Assembly (NCBI RefSeq): GCF_001412215.1
Contig: NZ_LLWP01000004.1
Span: 248,001 to 312,000 of the forward strand
Reading direction: 5' to 3'
DNA from: Pedobacter sp. Hv1
GTDB taxonomy: Bacteria > Bacteroidota > Bacteroidia > Sphingobacteriales > Sphingobacteriaceae
DNA: 64,000 nt
In this document: positions 63,006 to 64,000 of the stretch, piece by piece
Position numbering within the stretch: the first letter of the stretch is position 1
Layout: each line of letters starts with the position of its first letter
Notes under the pieces: model-generated
Seen by the model: the letters and a program-made list of their open reading frames with translations, nothing else
What the model was told of the DNA's origin: nothing
Databases searched by the model: none
Position numbers and translations under genes: made by a program

Positions 63006-64000
63006 CTATTTGACAAAAACACCAGTTATTCTACAATCGCTACTTCCATCACTCAGTTTGGTTTCTTGCCCATTTAACCAAGTTTTGGCAATATATTTTG
63101 TGGTAGTTCCAATACGCTCGTATCCACCAATATAAACATCGGTACCACTTGCTGCTATGCTATATAAATAATTAATTTTACTAGCATCGGTTAGGTTAGA
63201 TGCTACTCCATTTTTCCAAACTTTGCCTACGGTGGTAGATCCGCTAGAGGCTTCTGCACCAACAATGTAAGTATCGTTACCCAAAGCAACTAAATCCCTG
63301 ATATCAGTAAAAACAGCACCATTAGTTAGGTCTGTAAATGTGCCATTTTTCCATTGTCTTAATTTGTAGTTGCCAGAGCTTTCTACCTGCTCCTTTACGG
63401 CTACATAAACATCGCTTCCAATTACAGTTATGCCAGCTGTTAAGGCATTATACAAGCCGCCAGTTAAACCAGTTACTGTTCCGTTTTTCCATAGATTTGC
63501 TTTATAAGTACCGTGGCTAGCCACAAATTCGCTATAAGCCACATATACATCATTACCGTTAACATATAAACCCCCAGTTTGTATGCCTACAAGCCCATTA
63601 CTAATATTTGTAACGACGCCATTTTTCCAAAGTTTAGTCACATATATTTCATTCGCATTTTTTTCACTAAAAGTTACGTACACATCTGTACCAGCAACAA
63701 AAATTCTATCTGGTACAGCATTGTATGCTGTATTGCTTAATGTAGTAGGTACGCCGTTGCGCCATAGTTTAGCCACTAAATTTGTACCGTTATGTTCTGA
63801 TCCAGTTACCAATACTTCGCCATTAATTATTGCAATACTGCTTGCATAAGAATTTTTGGTGCCATCGGTTAAATTAGTAGCTATTCCATTTTTCCAATAT
63901 TTGATAACCGATATACCTGTTGTAGGATTAATATCTTGTCCAACTGCGTAATAATTTTTAGTAACTGGTATCGGTGTTGGTTCCGTTTCTATTTCCTTTT
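63006..64000 (-). CDS. WKNG-repeat (beta-propeller-like) secreted protein, N-terminus beyond window
   Basis: The frame is open from the window edge to the stop at 63006, about 330 residues. An acidic/Pro linker (KEIETEPTPIPVTK), as often follows a lipoprotein signal, leads into about six repeats of roughly 50 residues. Each has a 'KLWKNG-x2-TNLT/S-x-G' strand followed by 'I-x-V-x-G-x-DVYV' (examples: YWKNGIATNLTDG, LWRNGVPTTLSN, LWKNGVVTNISNG, QWKNGTFTDLTNG, VWKNGVASNLTD). Kelch or WD40-like blades are likely. No enzyme motif is visible. It is upstream of the OmpA gene and probably co-expressed; a surface-binding role is inferred. Confidence 0.75.
   Translation of the reverse strand, partial: KEIETEPTPIPVTKNYYAVGQDINPTTGISVIKYWKNGIATNLTDGTKNSYASSIAIINGEVLVTGSEHNGTNLVAKLWRNGVPTTLSNTAYNAVPDRIFVAGTDVYVTFSEKNANEIYVTKLWKNGVVTNISNGLVGIQTGGLYVNGNDVYVAYSEFVASHGTYKANLWKNGTVTGLTGGLYNALTAGITVIGSDVYVAVKEQVESSGNYKLRQWKNGTFTDLTNGAVFTDIRDLVALGNDTYIVGAEASSGSTTVGKVWKNGVASNLTDASKINYLYSIAASGTDVYIGGYERIGTTTKYIAKTWLNGQETKLSDGSSDCRITGVFVK

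Overview
The window looks like chromosomal DNA from a Bacteroidota member of the Sphingobacteriaceae, most like Pedobacter or a close relative (inference). The base composition is AT-rich. Exported proteins carry short signal peptides ending in Ala-Gln. Several promoters have the Bacteroidota -7 motif TAnnTTTG. The gene content is also typical: two GH92 mannosidases, a PorE-like OmpA protein, Bacteroidota histone H1-like protein, S41 proteases and GyrI/AraC regulators. No rRNA, tRNA, CRISPR array, insertion sequence or prophage was recognised. The window is mostly core genome with short accessory modules.

Layout. 1-2014: 3' end of recQ, then kdsA. 2235-4133: PorE-like protein. 4134-4825: gene-free stretch built from a tandem duplication of REP-like palindromes. 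4826-9355: queE, a Rieske protein, a PIN/DUF6364-type toxin-antitoxin pair with a well-formed operator/promoter, folD and lepA. 9539-10642: S41 protease. 10694-19140 (minus strand): a tightly packed run of MFS exporter, methionine/glutamine-type aminotransferase, omega-amidase, glycosylasparaginase, CutC, a small secreted protein and a GH92 mannosidase. 19277-23199: queuosine precursor transporter, YjbR, RRM protein, sterol desaturase and lysoplasmalogenase. 23189-31394: penicillin-binding protein 1C with a giant alpha-2-macroglobulin. 31538-38488: S41 protease, small conserved protein, topA, glutathione peroxidase, MtfA-like peptidase and mnmA. 38566-42057: LacI regulator divergent from a second GH92 enzyme. 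42347-47614: topB, LD-carboxypeptidase, WalJ-like hydrolase, cupin-like protein, a 59-residue histone-like protein and a small conserved protein. 47655-59634: regulators (three AraC-type, one Crp/Fnr-type) mixed with an SDR, a degenerate LytM protein, an S41 protease, GNAT, bestrophin, a zinc-ribbon/membrane pair, an epimerase and an alpha/beta hydrolase. 59692-64000: exported agmatine-deiminase-like lipoprotein, an unknown protein, and an OmpA/WKNG-repeat pair running off the end.

How genes may work together. The 10694-19140 run suggests salvage of N-linked glycans: GH92 removes mannose, glycosylasparaginase cleaves the GlcNAc-Asn bond, and the aminotransferase plus omega-amidase can process amide amino acids. 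PbpC and alpha-2-macroglobulin form the known periplasmic repair/defence pair. The toxin-antitoxin pair shows a near-textbook autoregulated promoter.

Intergenic DNA carries at least three classes of small palindromic repeat: TAAACC..GGAC elements, GTCATTCTGA/CGTCATTGCGAG elements, and GGGATT-NNN-AATCCC hairpins. It also has several spacers with locally generated short inverted or direct repeats.
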